This document shows positions 16,317 through 24,822 of a DNA stretch of 64,000 bases, piece after piece; the first letter of the stretch is position 1; the number at the start of each line of letters is the position of its first letter. Source of the DNA: Streptomyces hawaiiensis (GTDB taxonomy: Bacteria > Actinomycetota > Actinomycetes > Streptomycetales > Streptomycetaceae); NCBI RefSeq assembly GCF_004803895.1, contig NZ_CP021978.1:3720001-3784000 (forward strand). The letters are read 5' to 3'. The translations under genes and the position numbers were made by a program. The notes beneath the pieces are model-generated. The model made no database searches. It saw nothing but the letters and a program-made list of their open reading frames with translations, and had not been told where the DNA came from.

Positions 16317-18533
16317 TCAGGCGCCGACCAGTTGCCTGTCGCCGTCGTCGTCGCCGGAGGCGGCGCGCAGGCCCTCGCCCTCGACGTCCACATCGGGCAG
16401 CGCGCGGTCGAGCCACTTCGGCAGCCACCAGGCCTTGCGGCCGAGGAGGGCCAGGACGGCCGGGACGATGGCCATGCGGACGATGAACGCGTCGAAGAAG
16501 ACCGCGATCGCGAGGCCGAAGCCGATCATCTTGACCATCGACTCGGACGATCCGATGAAGCCGGCGAAGACGGCCATCATGATGACCGCGGCGGCGGTGA
16601 CGACCCGCGCGCCGTGCCGGAACCCGGTGACCACGGCCTGCGCGGGGTTCTCGCCGTGGACGTAGGCCTCCCGCATCCGGGTCACCAGGAACACCTCGTA
16701 GTCCATCGCCAGGCCGAAGACCACGCCGACCATGAAGATCGGCATCATCGACATGACCGGTCCGGTCTGCTCCACACCCATCAGGCCCGCCAGCCAGCCC
16801 CACTGGAAGACCGCGACGACCGCGCCGAGGGCCGCCATCACCGACAGGAGGAAGCCGAGGGCCGCCTTCAGCGGGACCAGGATCGAGCGGAAGACCACGA
16901 TCAGCAGGAGGAAGGCCAGGCCGACCACCAGCACCAGATACGGCACCAGCGCGTCGTTGAGCTTCTGGCTGACGTCGATGTTCATCGCCGTGCTGCCGGT
17001 GACCAGGACGTTCGCGCCCGTGTCGGCCTTGATGCCCGCGCCAGCGTCCCGGATGCCGTGCACCAGGTTCTCCGTCGTGACGGAGGAGGGCTTGGAGCCG
17101 GGGATCACGGTGATGGTGGCGGTGTCACCGGCCTTGTTGGGCTGCGCAGGCGTCACCGTCACGACGTCCTTCAGGCCCTTGATCGCGTCACCGGTCTCGG
17201 TGAAGACGGCCTTCGGGTCGTCGCTGCCCTTCGCGTCGACGACGACCAGCAGCGGGCCGTTGAAGCCCGGCCCGAAGCCCTCGGACAGCAGGTCGTAGGC
17301 GCGGCGCTGGGTGGTGGAGGTGGGCTGGGAACCGTCGTCGGGCAGACCCAGTTCGAGGGAGGCCGCCGGAACGGCCGCCGCGCCGAGGCCGATGACGCCG
17401 AGCAGCAGCACCGCGACCGGGCGGCGTATGACGAAGCTCGCCCAGCGCGTGCCCAGGTTCGGCTTGGCCGGCTCGGCCGGCTGGTCCTGCTTCTTCGCCC
17501 GGCCGAGGAGCTTGCCCTTCTCCCCCATCGGCTTCACCTTCCGGCCCGCGTAGCCGAGCAGTGCCGGGACCATCGTCAGGGCGATCAGCACCGCGATGGC
17601 CACCGTGCCCGCCGCCGCGATACCCATCTTCGTCAGCATCGGGATGTTGACGACGGACAGGCCCACCAGGGCGATGACCACGGTCAGACCCGCGAAGACC
17701 ACCGCGGAGCCCGCCGTGCCGACGGCCCGGCCCGCCGCCTCCTCGCGCTCGCGGCCCTCGGCCAGCTCGGCGCGGTAGCGGGAGACGATGAACAGCGCGT
17801 AGTCGATGCCGACGGCCAGGCCGATCATCATCGCCAGGGTGGAGGTGGTCGTGCCCAGGTCCAGCGCACTGGCCAGGCCCGCGATCGCGGAAACGCCGAT
17901 GCCCACGCCGATGAGCGCCGTCAGCAGCGGCAGGCCGGCCGCGACCAGCGAGCCGAAGGTGATGACCAGGACGACCGCGGCGACCGCGATGCCGATGATC
18001 TCGCTGGAGCCGGTGTGCGGGACGGCCTGGAGCGCGTCACCGCCGATCTCGACGGTCAGCCCGGCCTTGCGCGCGTCCTGCGCGCTGTCCTTGAGGGCGT
18101 CCTTCGCGGCGTCGTCCAGCTCCATGCCGGAGACCTTGTACGACACCTGCGCGTAGGCGATCGTGCCGTCCTTGCTGACAGCCTTCGCCTGGTACGGGTC
18201 GGTGACGCGGACGACCTCGGAGCCGTCGGACAGCTCCTTCACCGTGTCCTGGACCGTCGCCTTGTTGCCGGGGTCGGTCATCTTCTCGCCACTCGGCGCC
18301 TTGAAGACGACGCGTGCGGTGGCCCCGTCGGCACTGGTGCCGGGGAAGCGCTGTTCCAGCAGGTCGAAGGCCTTCTGGGCCTCGGTGCCGGGGATGGAGA
18401 ACGAGCTGTTGCCCGCGGTGGGGGCACTGGCCGCGCCGACACCGGCGAGGGTCAGCAGGGCCACCCATATCAGGGCGACGAAGTGCCGCCGCCGGAACGA
18501 GAGCCGGCCGAGTTTGTAGAGGAAAGTGGCCAC
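16317..18533 (-). CDS. MMPL family RND transporter
   Basis: 738-residue membrane exporter with the MMPL topology: TM1 near residue 20 (FVALIWVALLTLAGVG), a large extracytoplasmic domain (~40-190), a bundle of helices with GLAVGIDYALFIVSRYR (the MMPL GxxxDY motif), a linker, a repeat of the pattern, and VFGLAMDYEVFLVTRMRE in the second half. Such pumps export lipids or hydrophobic compounds by proton motive force. Downstream of, and on the same strand as, a TetR gene, with a palindromic operator upstream of both, so it is probably TetR-controlled. Substrate unknown. Confidence 0.93.
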   Translation of the reverse strand: MATFLYKLGRLSFRRRHFVALIWVALLTLAGVGAASAPTAGNSSFSIPGTEAQKAFDLLEQRFPGTSADGATARVVFKAPSGEKMTDPGNKATVQDTVKELSDGSEVVRVTDPYQAKAVSKDGTIAYAQVSYKVSGMELDDAAKDALKDSAQDARKAGLTVEIGGDALQAVPHTGSSEIIGIAVAAVVLVITFGSLVAAGLPLLTALIGVGIGVSAIAGLASALDLGTTTSTLAMMIGLAVGIDYALFIVSRYRAELAEGREREEAAGRAVGTAGSAVVFAGLTVVIALVGLSVVNIPMLTKMGIAAAGTVAIAVLIALTMVPALLGYAGRKVKPMGEKGKLLGRAKKQDQPAEPAKPNLGTRWASFVIRRPVAVLLLGVIGLGAAAVPAASLELGLPDDGSQPTSTTQRRAYDLLSEGFGPGFNGPLLVVVDAKGSDDPKAVFTETGDAIKGLKDVVTVTPAQPNKAGDTATITVIPGSKPSSVTTENLVHGIRDAGAGIKADTGANVLVTGSTAMNIDVSQKLNDALVPYLVLVVGLAFLLLIVVFRSILVPLKAALGFLLSVMAALGAVVAVFQWGWLAGLMGVEQTGPVMSMMPIFMVGVVFGLAMDYEVFLVTRMREAYVHGENPAQAVVTGFRHGARVVTAAAVIMMAVFAGFIGSSESMVKMIGFGLAIAVFFDAFIVRMAIVPAVLALLGRKAWWLPKWLDRALPDVDVEGEGLRAASGDDDGDRQLVGA

Positions 18534-18630
18534 GAGGGCGTACTCCCGGTCAGTCGTGGGGTCTTCAGGGCAGGGGTGATCAGCCCGACGACGTGAGCGG
18601 ATACGTCAGGTAGGGGCTAGCTGAGGGGGA

Positions 18631-19230
18631 CTACTCGGTGGGTATGCCGAGGGCGGGGAGGACCACGGCGTCGATGTACGAGATGAGGAACTGCCGCGTC
18701 GGCGGCTGGTCGTCGATCAGCGTGCGCGTCGCGAACGCGCCGATGAGCATGTGCATGACGTAGTCCAGCGCCGGGCAGTCGGCGCGGACCTCGCCTCGGT
18801 CGACGGCCCGCCGCACCACCCGGTGGAACTCCTCCATCTCCGGCTCCACGAGGAGTTCCTTGAACGCCTGGAGGAGGTCCGGATTGGCGTGCACCGCCAT
18901 GAACAGGCCCCGCATCAGCGCGGCGTTCTGCTGCATGGTGCAGTCGTCCTCACGGGAGGTGAGGGCGTGCAGGTCGCCGCGCAGGGACCCGGTGTCGATG
19001 TCGGAGATGTTGCCCGGCTTGTTGTGCCGGATCGCCTTCGCCACCAGCTCGGGCTTGCCGCCCCACTGGCGATAGAGGGTGGCCTTGCTGGACCGGGTGC
19101 GCGCGGCCACGGCGTCCATGGTGAGGGCGTCGTAGCCGACTTCGCGGAGCAGGTCGAGCACGGCCGCGTAGAGCTCGGCCTCACGCTCGGGGGTGATCCG
19201 ACTGCGACGCGCGGTGGCGACCTCAGCCAT
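18631..19230 (-). CDS. TetR family regulator of the MMPL pump
   Basis: 199-residue TetR repressor. The N-terminal helix-turn-helix is in GYDALTMDAVAARTRSSKATLYRQWGGKPELVAKAIR; the ligand-binding half follows (residues ~60-199). ATG 19230 has AGGTGAGAG just upstream. It is 97 bp upstream of the MMPL gene, most likely one operon. The intergenic region before it holds a perfect 15-bp palindrome and a 12-bp direct repeat, expected for autoregulation. It is divergent from the tricorn gene, which could share control. Confidence 0.9.
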   Translation of the reverse strand: MAEVATARRSRITPEREAELYAAVLDLLREVGYDALTMDAVAARTRSSKATLYRQWGGKPELVAKAIRHNKPGNISDIDTGSLRGDLHALTSREDDCTMQQNAALMRGLFMAVHANPDLLQAFKELLVEPEMEEFHRVVRRAVDRGEVRADCPALDYVMHMLIGAFATRTLIDDQPPTRQFLISYIDAVVLPALGIPTE

Positions 19231-19261
19231 CTCTCTCACCTGCCTGACTCCGGACGACACG

Positions 19262-19319
19262 GTTTCGTACGTGACGAAGGTAGCGCACCCCTCATAGAAA
19301 CGAAACCGTTTCGTACGTG
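19262..19319 (-). promoter_or_regulatory. TetR operator region: palindrome and direct repeats
   Basis: ACGAAACCGTTTCGT (19300-19314) is a perfect palindrome about one base. GTTTCGTACGTG occurs at 19262-19273 and again at 19308-19319, so half-sites are repeated 46 bp apart. It lies 30-90 bp upstream of the TetR start and in the promoter area of the divergent tricorn gene. Confidence 0.65.
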
Positions 19320-19385
19320 TGCTGGGTCACGGTGGCCGCTTTGTCATAACTTGCTGCGCTTCACGCCCGGGCAAAGCATGGTCAG

Positions 19386-22300
19386 GTGACCTATCTGCGT
19401 CTGCCGCACCTCCATGACGACCTGTTGTGCTTCGTGGCCGAGGACGACCTCTGGCTCGCCCCGCTCGACGCCCCCGGCCGGGCCTGGCGGATCACCGTCG
19501 ACCGCACCAAGGCGGGCCACCCGCGCTTCTCGCCCGACGGCCGCCACCTCGCCTGGACGAGCTGGCGCAGTCTGGTGCCCGAGGTCCATGTCGTCCCGGT
19601 CGACGGCGGCCCGGGCCGCCAGGTGAGCCACTGGGGCAGCGCCGACACCCGGGTCTGCGGCTGGACCCCGGACGGCGAGATCCTCGCCGTGGCCTCGCAC
19701 GGCGAGCCCTTCTCCTACTTCACCTGGGCCTACAAGCTCTCCCCCGGCGGCGACCCGGGCCGCAAACTGCCCTGGGGGCCGGTCGCCGACATCCAGGTCG
19801 CCGACGTGGACGGGGAGCGCAGGTCCCTGCTCCTCACCGGCACCCCGCCGCACGAACCGGCCTCCTGGAAGCGCTACCGCGGCGGGGCCATGGGCAGGCT
19901 CTGGCTGCACGGCGAACGGCTGCTGGAGGGCCTCGGCGGCCATCTGCACTCGCCCATGTTCGTCGGCGGCCGCATCGCGTTCCTCTCCGACCACGAGGGC
20001 GTCGGCAACCTCTACTCCTGCGCCTACGACGGCTCCGGCCTGCGCCGGCACACCGACCACGACGCCTTCTACGCCCGGCACGCCGCCAGCGACGGCACCC
20101 GGGTGGTGTACCAGTGCGGCGGCGACCTGTGGCTGGTGGACGACCTGTCCCCGGACTCCGAGCCGCGCCGGCTGGACGTACGGCTGAGCGGGCCGCGGGC
20201 GGGGCGGCGCCCCTACCAGGTGGCGGCATCCCGGCACGTCGACGGGCTCTCGGTCGACGAGACCGGGCGGGCGAGCGCCGTCGTCGTGCGCGGCAGCCTG
20301 TACTGGCTGACCCACCGGGACGGCCCGGCCCGCACCCTCACCGACACCCCCGGCGTCCGGGTGCGGCTGCCGGAGATGCTCGGCGGGAGCGGGCGGGTGG
20401 CGTACGTGACGGACGCCGAGGGCGAGGACGCCATCGAGATCGCCTCCCTGCCCCGGGCCAGCGGCGACCGGGCGCCCCGCAGGCTCGCCCCGGGCGCGCT
20501 GGGCCGGGTGCGCGAGCTGGTCTCGGACCCGGAGGGCGAGCGGCTGGCGGTCGCCTCGCACGACGGCCGGCTCCTCCTCGTCGACGTCACCGAGGACTCC
20601 GACGGCGAGGTCACCGAGCTGATCCGGTCGGTCAACGGGCCCGTGCGCGACCTCGCGTTCTCCCCGGACGGGGCGTGGCTGACCTGGTCGCACCCGGGCG
20701 TCGGGCGGAGCCTGCGGCAGATCAAGATGGCCCGGCTCGCCGGAACGGCGGAAGGGGACCGGCTGGTCGTCGACGTCACCAACGGCCGCTTCGAGGACGA
20801 GAACCCGGTCTTCACGCGCGACGGCCGCTACCTCGCCTTCCTGTCCTGGCGCGGCTTCGACCCGGTCTACGACGTGCACACCGGCGACCTGTCCTTCCCG
20901 CTGGGCTGCCGCCCGTACCTCGTGCCGCTGTCCTCCGCGACGCCCTCCCCGTTCGCGGTGAACCCGGAGGGCCGCCCGGCCGCCGGGGGCCTGGACCCGG
21001 TGGAGGACGACGAGAACGGGGACAACGGGGCGGTGACCGTCGAGGCCGAGGGGCTGGAGAGCCGCGTCACGCCGTTCCCGGTGGCCGCCTCCAAGTACTC
21101 GGCGCTGCACCCGGTGGCGGGCGGCGGGCTGGTGTGGCTGCGCTGGCCGATCTCGGGCGCCCTCGGCGAGACGTTCGCCAACCCGGACGACACCAGCGGC
21201 CGGCCGACCCTGGAGCACTTCGGCGTCACCAAGGCCAGGAAGTCCGAACTCGCCCAGCACCTCGATTGGTTCGCGGTCAGCGGCGACGGCAGCCGGCTGG
21301 TGATCGTCGACGAGGGCGAGCTGCGCGCGGTCCCCGCCAACGAGCCGGGCGACTCCGACTCGACGGTATGGATCGACGCGCGCCGCATCCTGCACACGGC
21401 CGACCCGGCGGCGGAGTGGCGGCAGGCGTACGAGGAGGCCGGGCGGCTGATCCGGGCCTACTTCTGGGACCCGGGCATGTGCGGCATCGACTGGGACGGG
21501 GTGCTGGACCAGTACCGCCCGCTGGTCGAACGGGTCGCGTCTCCCGACGAGTTCGCCGACCTGCTCCGCGAGGTCCTGGGCGAGCTGGGCACGTCCCACG
21601 CCTACGTCACCGCCGCCCGGCGCAACGAGGGCCCGCCCCACTACCAGCGCCGGCAGGGCCTGCTGGGTGCCAACTTCGTACGCCGGGACGGCGGCTGGGC
21701 CGTCAAGCGGATCCTGCTCGGCGACTCCTCCGACTCCAAGGCCCGCTCCCCGCTGGCCGGCGCGGGCATCCGGGAGGGCGCGGTCCTCACCCATGTGGAC
21801 GGCCGCCCGGTGGATCCGGACGCGGGCCCGTACCCGCTGCTGGCCGGTGCGGGCGGTACGACGGTGGAGCTGACCTTCGACCCGGCGGAGGGCCCGGCGG
21901 AGGGCGGGGGCCCGCCCCGGCGGGTCGCCGTCGTCCCGCTCGTGGACGAGCGGCCGCTGCGCTACCAGGACTGGGTGGCCAAACGCCGGGCGGTGGTACG
22001 CGAGTTGAGCGGCGGACGCTGCGGCTATCTGCACATCCCGGACATGGGTGGTTCGGGCTGGGCGCAGTTCAACCGCGACCTGCGCATGGAGGTGTCCCGC
22101 CCCGCGCTGATCGTGGACGTGCGCGGCAACGCCGGCGGTCACATCAGCGAGCTGGTCATCGAGACGCTGAGCCGGACGATCCTGGGCTGGGACCTGACCC
22201 GTGACGCCCAGCCGGTGTCGTACACCTCGAACGCGCCCAGGGGCCCGGTCGTGGCCCTGGCCGACGAGGCGACCTCCTCCGACGGCGACATGATCACCGC

Positions 22301-22643
22301 CGCGTTCAAGCTGCTGAAGCTCGGCCCGGTCGTGGGGCAGCGCACCTGGGGCGGAGTGGTCGGCATGACCGGCCGCCACGAGCTGGGCGACGGCACGGTG
22401 ATCACGGTGCCGATGAACGCGGCCTGGTTCGACGCGTACGGCTGGTCGGTGGAGAACCAGGGCGTCACCCCCGACATCGACGTCCTGCGCACCCCACTGG
22501 ACTGGGCCGAGGGGCGGCACGCCCAGCTGACCGACGCGGTGGAACTGGCGCTCGGGCTGCTGGAGACCGACCCGCCGGCGACGCCGCCGAACTACGGCGA
22601 CGTACCGGACCGCTCCCGCCCGAAGCTGCCGCCCAGGACGTGA
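19386..22643 (+). CDS. Tricorn protease homologue
   Basis: 1085-residue cytosolic self-compartmentalising serine protease that cuts oligopeptides released by the proteasome or Clp. The N-terminal two thirds are WD/propeller-like repeats (FSPDGRHLAWTSW, FSPDGAWLTWSHPG, FTRDGRYLAFLSW). Next comes the C1 domain with catalytic His738 in GTSHAYV, a PDZ domain (~residues 755-850: GAGIREGAVLTHVDGRPV), and the catalytic C2 domain. The nucleophile is Ser964/965 in ATSSDGDM, the same place as Ser965 of Thermoplasma tricorn. GTG 19386 is the only early start. The divergent TetR shares the upstream region. Length is normal for the family. Confidence 0.93.
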   Translation: MTYLRLPHLHDDLLCFVAEDDLWLAPLDAPGRAWRITVDRTKAGHPRFSPDGRHLAWTSWRSLVPEVHVVPVDGGPGRQVSHWGSADTRVCGWTPDGEILAVASHGEPFSYFTWAYKLSPGGDPGRKLPWGPVADIQVADVDGERRSLLLTGTPPHEPASWKRYRGGAMGRLWLHGERLLEGLGGHLHSPMFVGGRIAFLSDHEGVGNLYSCAYDGSGLRRHTDHDAFYARHAASDGTRVVYQCGGDLWLVDDLSPDSEPRRLDVRLSGPRAGRRPYQVAASRHVDGLSVDETGRASAVVVRGSLYWLTHRDGPARTLTDTPGVRVRLPEMLGGSGRVAYVTDAEGEDAIEIASLPRASGDRAPRRLAPGALGRVRELVSDPEGERLAVASHDGRLLLVDVTEDSDGEVTELIRSVNGPVRDLAFSPDGAWLTWSHPGVGRSLRQIKMARLAGTAEGDRLVVDVTNGRFEDENPVFTRDGRYLAFLSWRGFDPVYDVHTGDLSFPLGCRPYLVPLSSATPSPFAVNPEGRPAAGGLDPVEDDENGDNGAVTVEAEGLESRVTPFPVAASKYSALHPVAGGGLVWLRWPISGALGETFANPDDTSGRPTLEHFGVTKARKSELAQHLDWFAVSGDGSRLVIVDEGELRAVPANEPGDSDSTVWIDARRILHTADPAAEWRQAYEEAGRLIRAYFWDPGMCGIDWDGVLDQYRPLVERVASPDEFADLLREVLGELGTSHAYVTAARRNEGPPHYQRRQGLLGANFVRRDGGWAVKRILLGDSSDSKARSPLAGAGIREGAVLTHVDGRPVDPDAGPYPLLAGAGGTTVELTFDPAEGPAEGGGPPRRVAVVPLVDERPLRYQDWVAKRRAVVRELSGGRCGYLHIPDMGGSGWAQFNRDLRMEVSRPALIVDVRGNAGGHISELVIETLSRTILGWDLTRDAQPVSYTSNAPRGPVVALADEATSSDGDMITAAFKLLKLGPVVGQRTWGGVVGMTGRHELGDGTVITVPMNAAWFDAYGWSVENQGVTPDIDVLRTPLDWAEGRHAQLTDAVELALGLLETDPPATPPNYGDVPDRSRPKLPPRT

Positions 22644-22677
22644 ACTCCCGGGGCCGGGACGTGACAGACAGGGGAAA

Positions 22678-22702
22678 GGGGCGCCCCGCACGGGGACGCC
22701 CC
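22678..22702. terminator. Hairpin between tricorn and the 72-aa gene
   Basis: GGGGCG-C-CCCG / CGGG-G-A-CGCCCC imperfect stem-loop between convergent genes, consistent with a bidirectional terminator. Confidence 0.45.
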
Positions 22703-22722
22703 AGTCCGCTCAGCACGCAACG

Positions 22723-22941
22723 TCAGGCGTCGAAGTCCTGGTCGAAGCGGTCCTCCTGCTCGCGCTCACGGTCGCGCTGCGGCTCCGTGCGCTCACGGTC
22801 GCGCTGCGGCTGCGAGGGGTCCATGTCCTCGTCACGCCGGCGGCTGCGCCCCGGCACCTGCTCGCGAGCCTGGTCCGCCTTCTGGCGAGCCTGGTTCTGC
22901 CACTGCTCGGACTTCTCCTGGAACTGGTCCTTCATACCCAT
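22723..22941 (-). CDS. Small hydrophilic charged protein (72 aa)
   Basis: No family function recognised. The N-terminus MGMKDQFQEKSEQWQNQARQ looks helical and amphipathic, reminiscent of short stress-related proteins. The rest is Arg/Glu/Asp/Gln-rich and probably disordered. ATG 22941 has GGGAGTG seven bases upstream. The 3' half contains a tandem 27-nt repeat (from 22762 and 22789) encoding a QRDRER motif twice. Convergent with tricorn. I consider it a real gene on account of the ribosome-binding site and codon use. Confidence 0.65.
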   Translation of the reverse strand: MGMKDQFQEKSEQWQNQARQKADQAREQVPGRSRRRDEDMDPSQPQRDRERTEPQRDREREQEDRFDQDFDA

Positions 22942-23017
22942 GTGGGTTCACTCCCGTTGGGGGTGAGGGGATCTGGCTCGTTCAGATTCACACGGGTCGT
23001 GACGCTGCGCATGTCGA

Positions 23018-23902
23018 TCACTCACGGAGCGTGTTCCGCTGCTGTTCATCGGCCGCTCCACCGGCCCCGACCAGGCCCGTGCGCATGCCCGTCAGCCGGT
23101 CCGCGAACCGTCGCATCTCGCGCTGGCCCACCGTCCCGATGACCCCGGGCAGATAGCCGCGCACGCCCTGCATCCCGCGCAGCCACCACTGCCCGTACAC
23201 ATGGCTCGACCGGCGCTCGATCCCCTCCACGAGCCGGTCCACGGCCGGCCCCAGCGGGTACGTCTTGTTGGACGGCCAGGGCAGCCGCTGCCTCAACTCC
23301 CGCATGACGTCGTCCTGGTCGGCCCCGCGCACCATGTCGGTGTCGGTCCACGAGAGGTACCCGACGCCCACCTTCACGCCCCGGTGCCCGACCTCGGCAC
23401 GCAGGCTGTGCGCGTACGCCTCCACGCCCGACTTGGACGCGCAGTACGCGGTCATCATCGGCGCCGGGGTGATCGCGGCGAGGGAGGCGATCTGCAGCAG
23501 ATAGCCCCGGCTCCGCGTCAGCAGCGGCAGGAAGGCGCGGGCCGTCACCGCCGAGCCGATCAGGTTGACGTCGATCACCCGCCGCCAGGACTCCGGGTCG
23601 GAGTCCGCGAACGGCCCGCCGGTGGCGACACCGGCGTTGGCGACGACGATGTCGACCCGGCCGAAGCGTTCCTCGACCTCGCTCGCGACACGGGCCATCG
23701 CCTCGTGGTCGGTGACGTCGGCGTGCCAGTGGTCGCTGTCGCTGTGCAGCCGCCCGGAGACCTGCTTGAGCGCGTCCGGCTCCAGGCCGACCAGCGCCAC
23801 CTTCACACCGCGCGCGGAGAGCTTGCGGGCCAGCAACTCCCCGACGCCGCGCGCCGCCCCGGTCACCACGGCGACCTTGCCTTCGAGGCTCACCCTGCTC
23901 AT
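23018..23902 (-). CDS. Short-chain dehydrogenase/reductase (last gene of monooxygenase operon)
   Basis: 294-residue NAD(P)-dependent SDR. Cofactor motif TGAARGVG, NNAG-like VVANAGVA, and catalytic SLAAITPAPMMTAYCASKSGVEAY with Ser, Tyr and Lys. The C-terminal extension (WPSNKTYPLGPAVDRLVEGIERRSSHVYG) is typical of SDRs paired with monooxygenase operons. ATG 23902 overlaps the hydrolase stop by four bases and has GAGGAGAG upstream. It probably oxidises an alcohol to the ketone used by the monooxygenase, or the reverse. Confidence 0.9.
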   Translation of the reverse strand: MSRVSLEGKVAVVTGAARGVGELLARKLSARGVKVALVGLEPDALKQVSGRLHSDSDHWHADVTDHEAMARVASEVEERFGRVDIVVANAGVATGGPFADSDPESWRRVIDVNLIGSAVTARAFLPLLTRSRGYLLQIASLAAITPAPMMTAYCASKSGVEAYAHSLRAEVGHRGVKVGVGYLSWTDTDMVRGADQDDVMRELRQRLPWPSNKTYPLGPAVDRLVEGIERRSSHVYGQWWLRGMQGVRGYLPGVIGTVGQREMRRFADRLTGMRTGLVGAGGAADEQQRNTLRE

Positions 23903-24822
23903 GCGCTCTCCTCGGATACGACCTGGATGTGTGTGCGGACGAGCTCCCGGATGGTGCCGGTGACCAGTTCGGGCGCCTCGATGGGCGTCATGTGGCCGAT
24001 GCCGGGCAGTTCGGCGATCCCGGTGCAGTGCGGCAGCGCGGCGGCCAGGGCCCGGGCCTGCGCCGGCGGCGTCAGCCGGTCCGCCGTCCCGACGATCACG
24101 GCCGTGGGCACGTCCAGCTCCCGCACGCCGTGGTCGAGGTCGAGCAGATCCAGCACCTGCGACCAGGCGTGGCGGACCTTGCGGGGGCAGGCGTGCACGA
24201 TCCGCGCGCACGCCTCGATCATGTGCGGGGCCGAACCGGGGCCCATCGTCCCGTACTTGAGGATCCGGCGGGCCAGCGGCGTGACCGGCCCGAGCGGGGC
24301 GCGGGAGCCGAGGATTTGCCGGGTCAGCCAGGTCCGCACCCGCCCGGCCCGCAGGGGGACGACGGTGGAGGCCGCGACCAGCTGCGAACTGCCCGTGCTG
24401 CACAGCAGGACGGCGGCCGCGTGCGCGCGGAAAGCGGCTCTGCCGGAGGCCGCCATGACGGTCATCCCGCCCATGGAGTGCCCGGCGACCACGGCCTGTT
24501 CGCCAGGCGCGAGGGCGGCCTCGAGGACGGCTTCCAGGTCGTCGGCGAGTGCGTCGGAGCTGCACGCGGGGGTCGCGGGGCTGCGCCCGTGGCCGCGCTG
24601 ATCGTAGGCGATGACCCGGTGGTCGGCGGCCAGGCCGCGGATCTGCGCCGCCCAGAAGGCGGTGGAGCAGGTCCAGCCGTGGGCGAGGACGACGGCGGGC
24701 GCGCCCTCGGGCCCGTGGACCTCGACGTGCAGCCGGGCGCCGTCAGCCGATACGGCGGTCAGTTCGCGCGCGGGGGCGGGCGGGGCGTACGGCCCGGAGT
24801 CGACGGACAGCAGACGGCTCAC
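23899..24822 (-). CDS. Alpha/beta hydrolase (middle gene of monooxygenase operon)
   Basis: 307-residue esterase/lipase-like enzyme. The oxyanion region is VVLAHGWTCSTAFW, the nucleophile elbow is GHSMGG, the acid is Asp in IVGTADRLTPP and the catalytic His is in PGIGHMTPIEAPE. GTG 24822 overlaps the stop of the monooxygenase gene by four bases, and its own stop overlaps the SDR start. The context suggests hydrolysis of an ester or lactone made by the monooxygenase. Gene order monooxygenase-hydrolase-SDR recalls the mymA-lipR-Rv3085 cluster of Mycobacterium tuberculosis. Confidence 0.9.
   Translation of the reverse strand: MSRLLSVDSGPYAPPAPARELTAVSADGARLHVEVHGPEGAPAVVLAHGWTCSTAFWAAQIRGLAADHRVIAYDQRGHGRSPATPACSSDALADDLEAVLEAALAPGEQAVVAGHSMGGMTVMAASGRAAFRAHAAAVLLCSTGSSQLVAASTVVPLRAGRVRTWLTRQILGSRAPLGPVTPLARRILKYGTMGPGSAPHMIEACARIVHACPRKVRHAWSQVLDLLDLDHGVRELDVPTAVIVGTADRLTPPAQARALAAALPHCTGIAELPGIGHMTPIEAPELVTGTIRELVRTHIQVVSEESA

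Noticed and set aside
16266..18596. 776-aa ORF on plus strand over MMPL
   Set aside because: Composition dominated by Arg, His, Asp and Gly, typical of antisense frames; the minus strand gives a clear MMPL protein.
19344..22691. 1115-aa ORF opposite the tricorn gene
   Set aside because: It is an antisense shadow of a high-GC3 gene. Its translation shows no domain and is Arg/Val/Gly/Pro-rich, while the plus strand encodes clear tricorn motifs.
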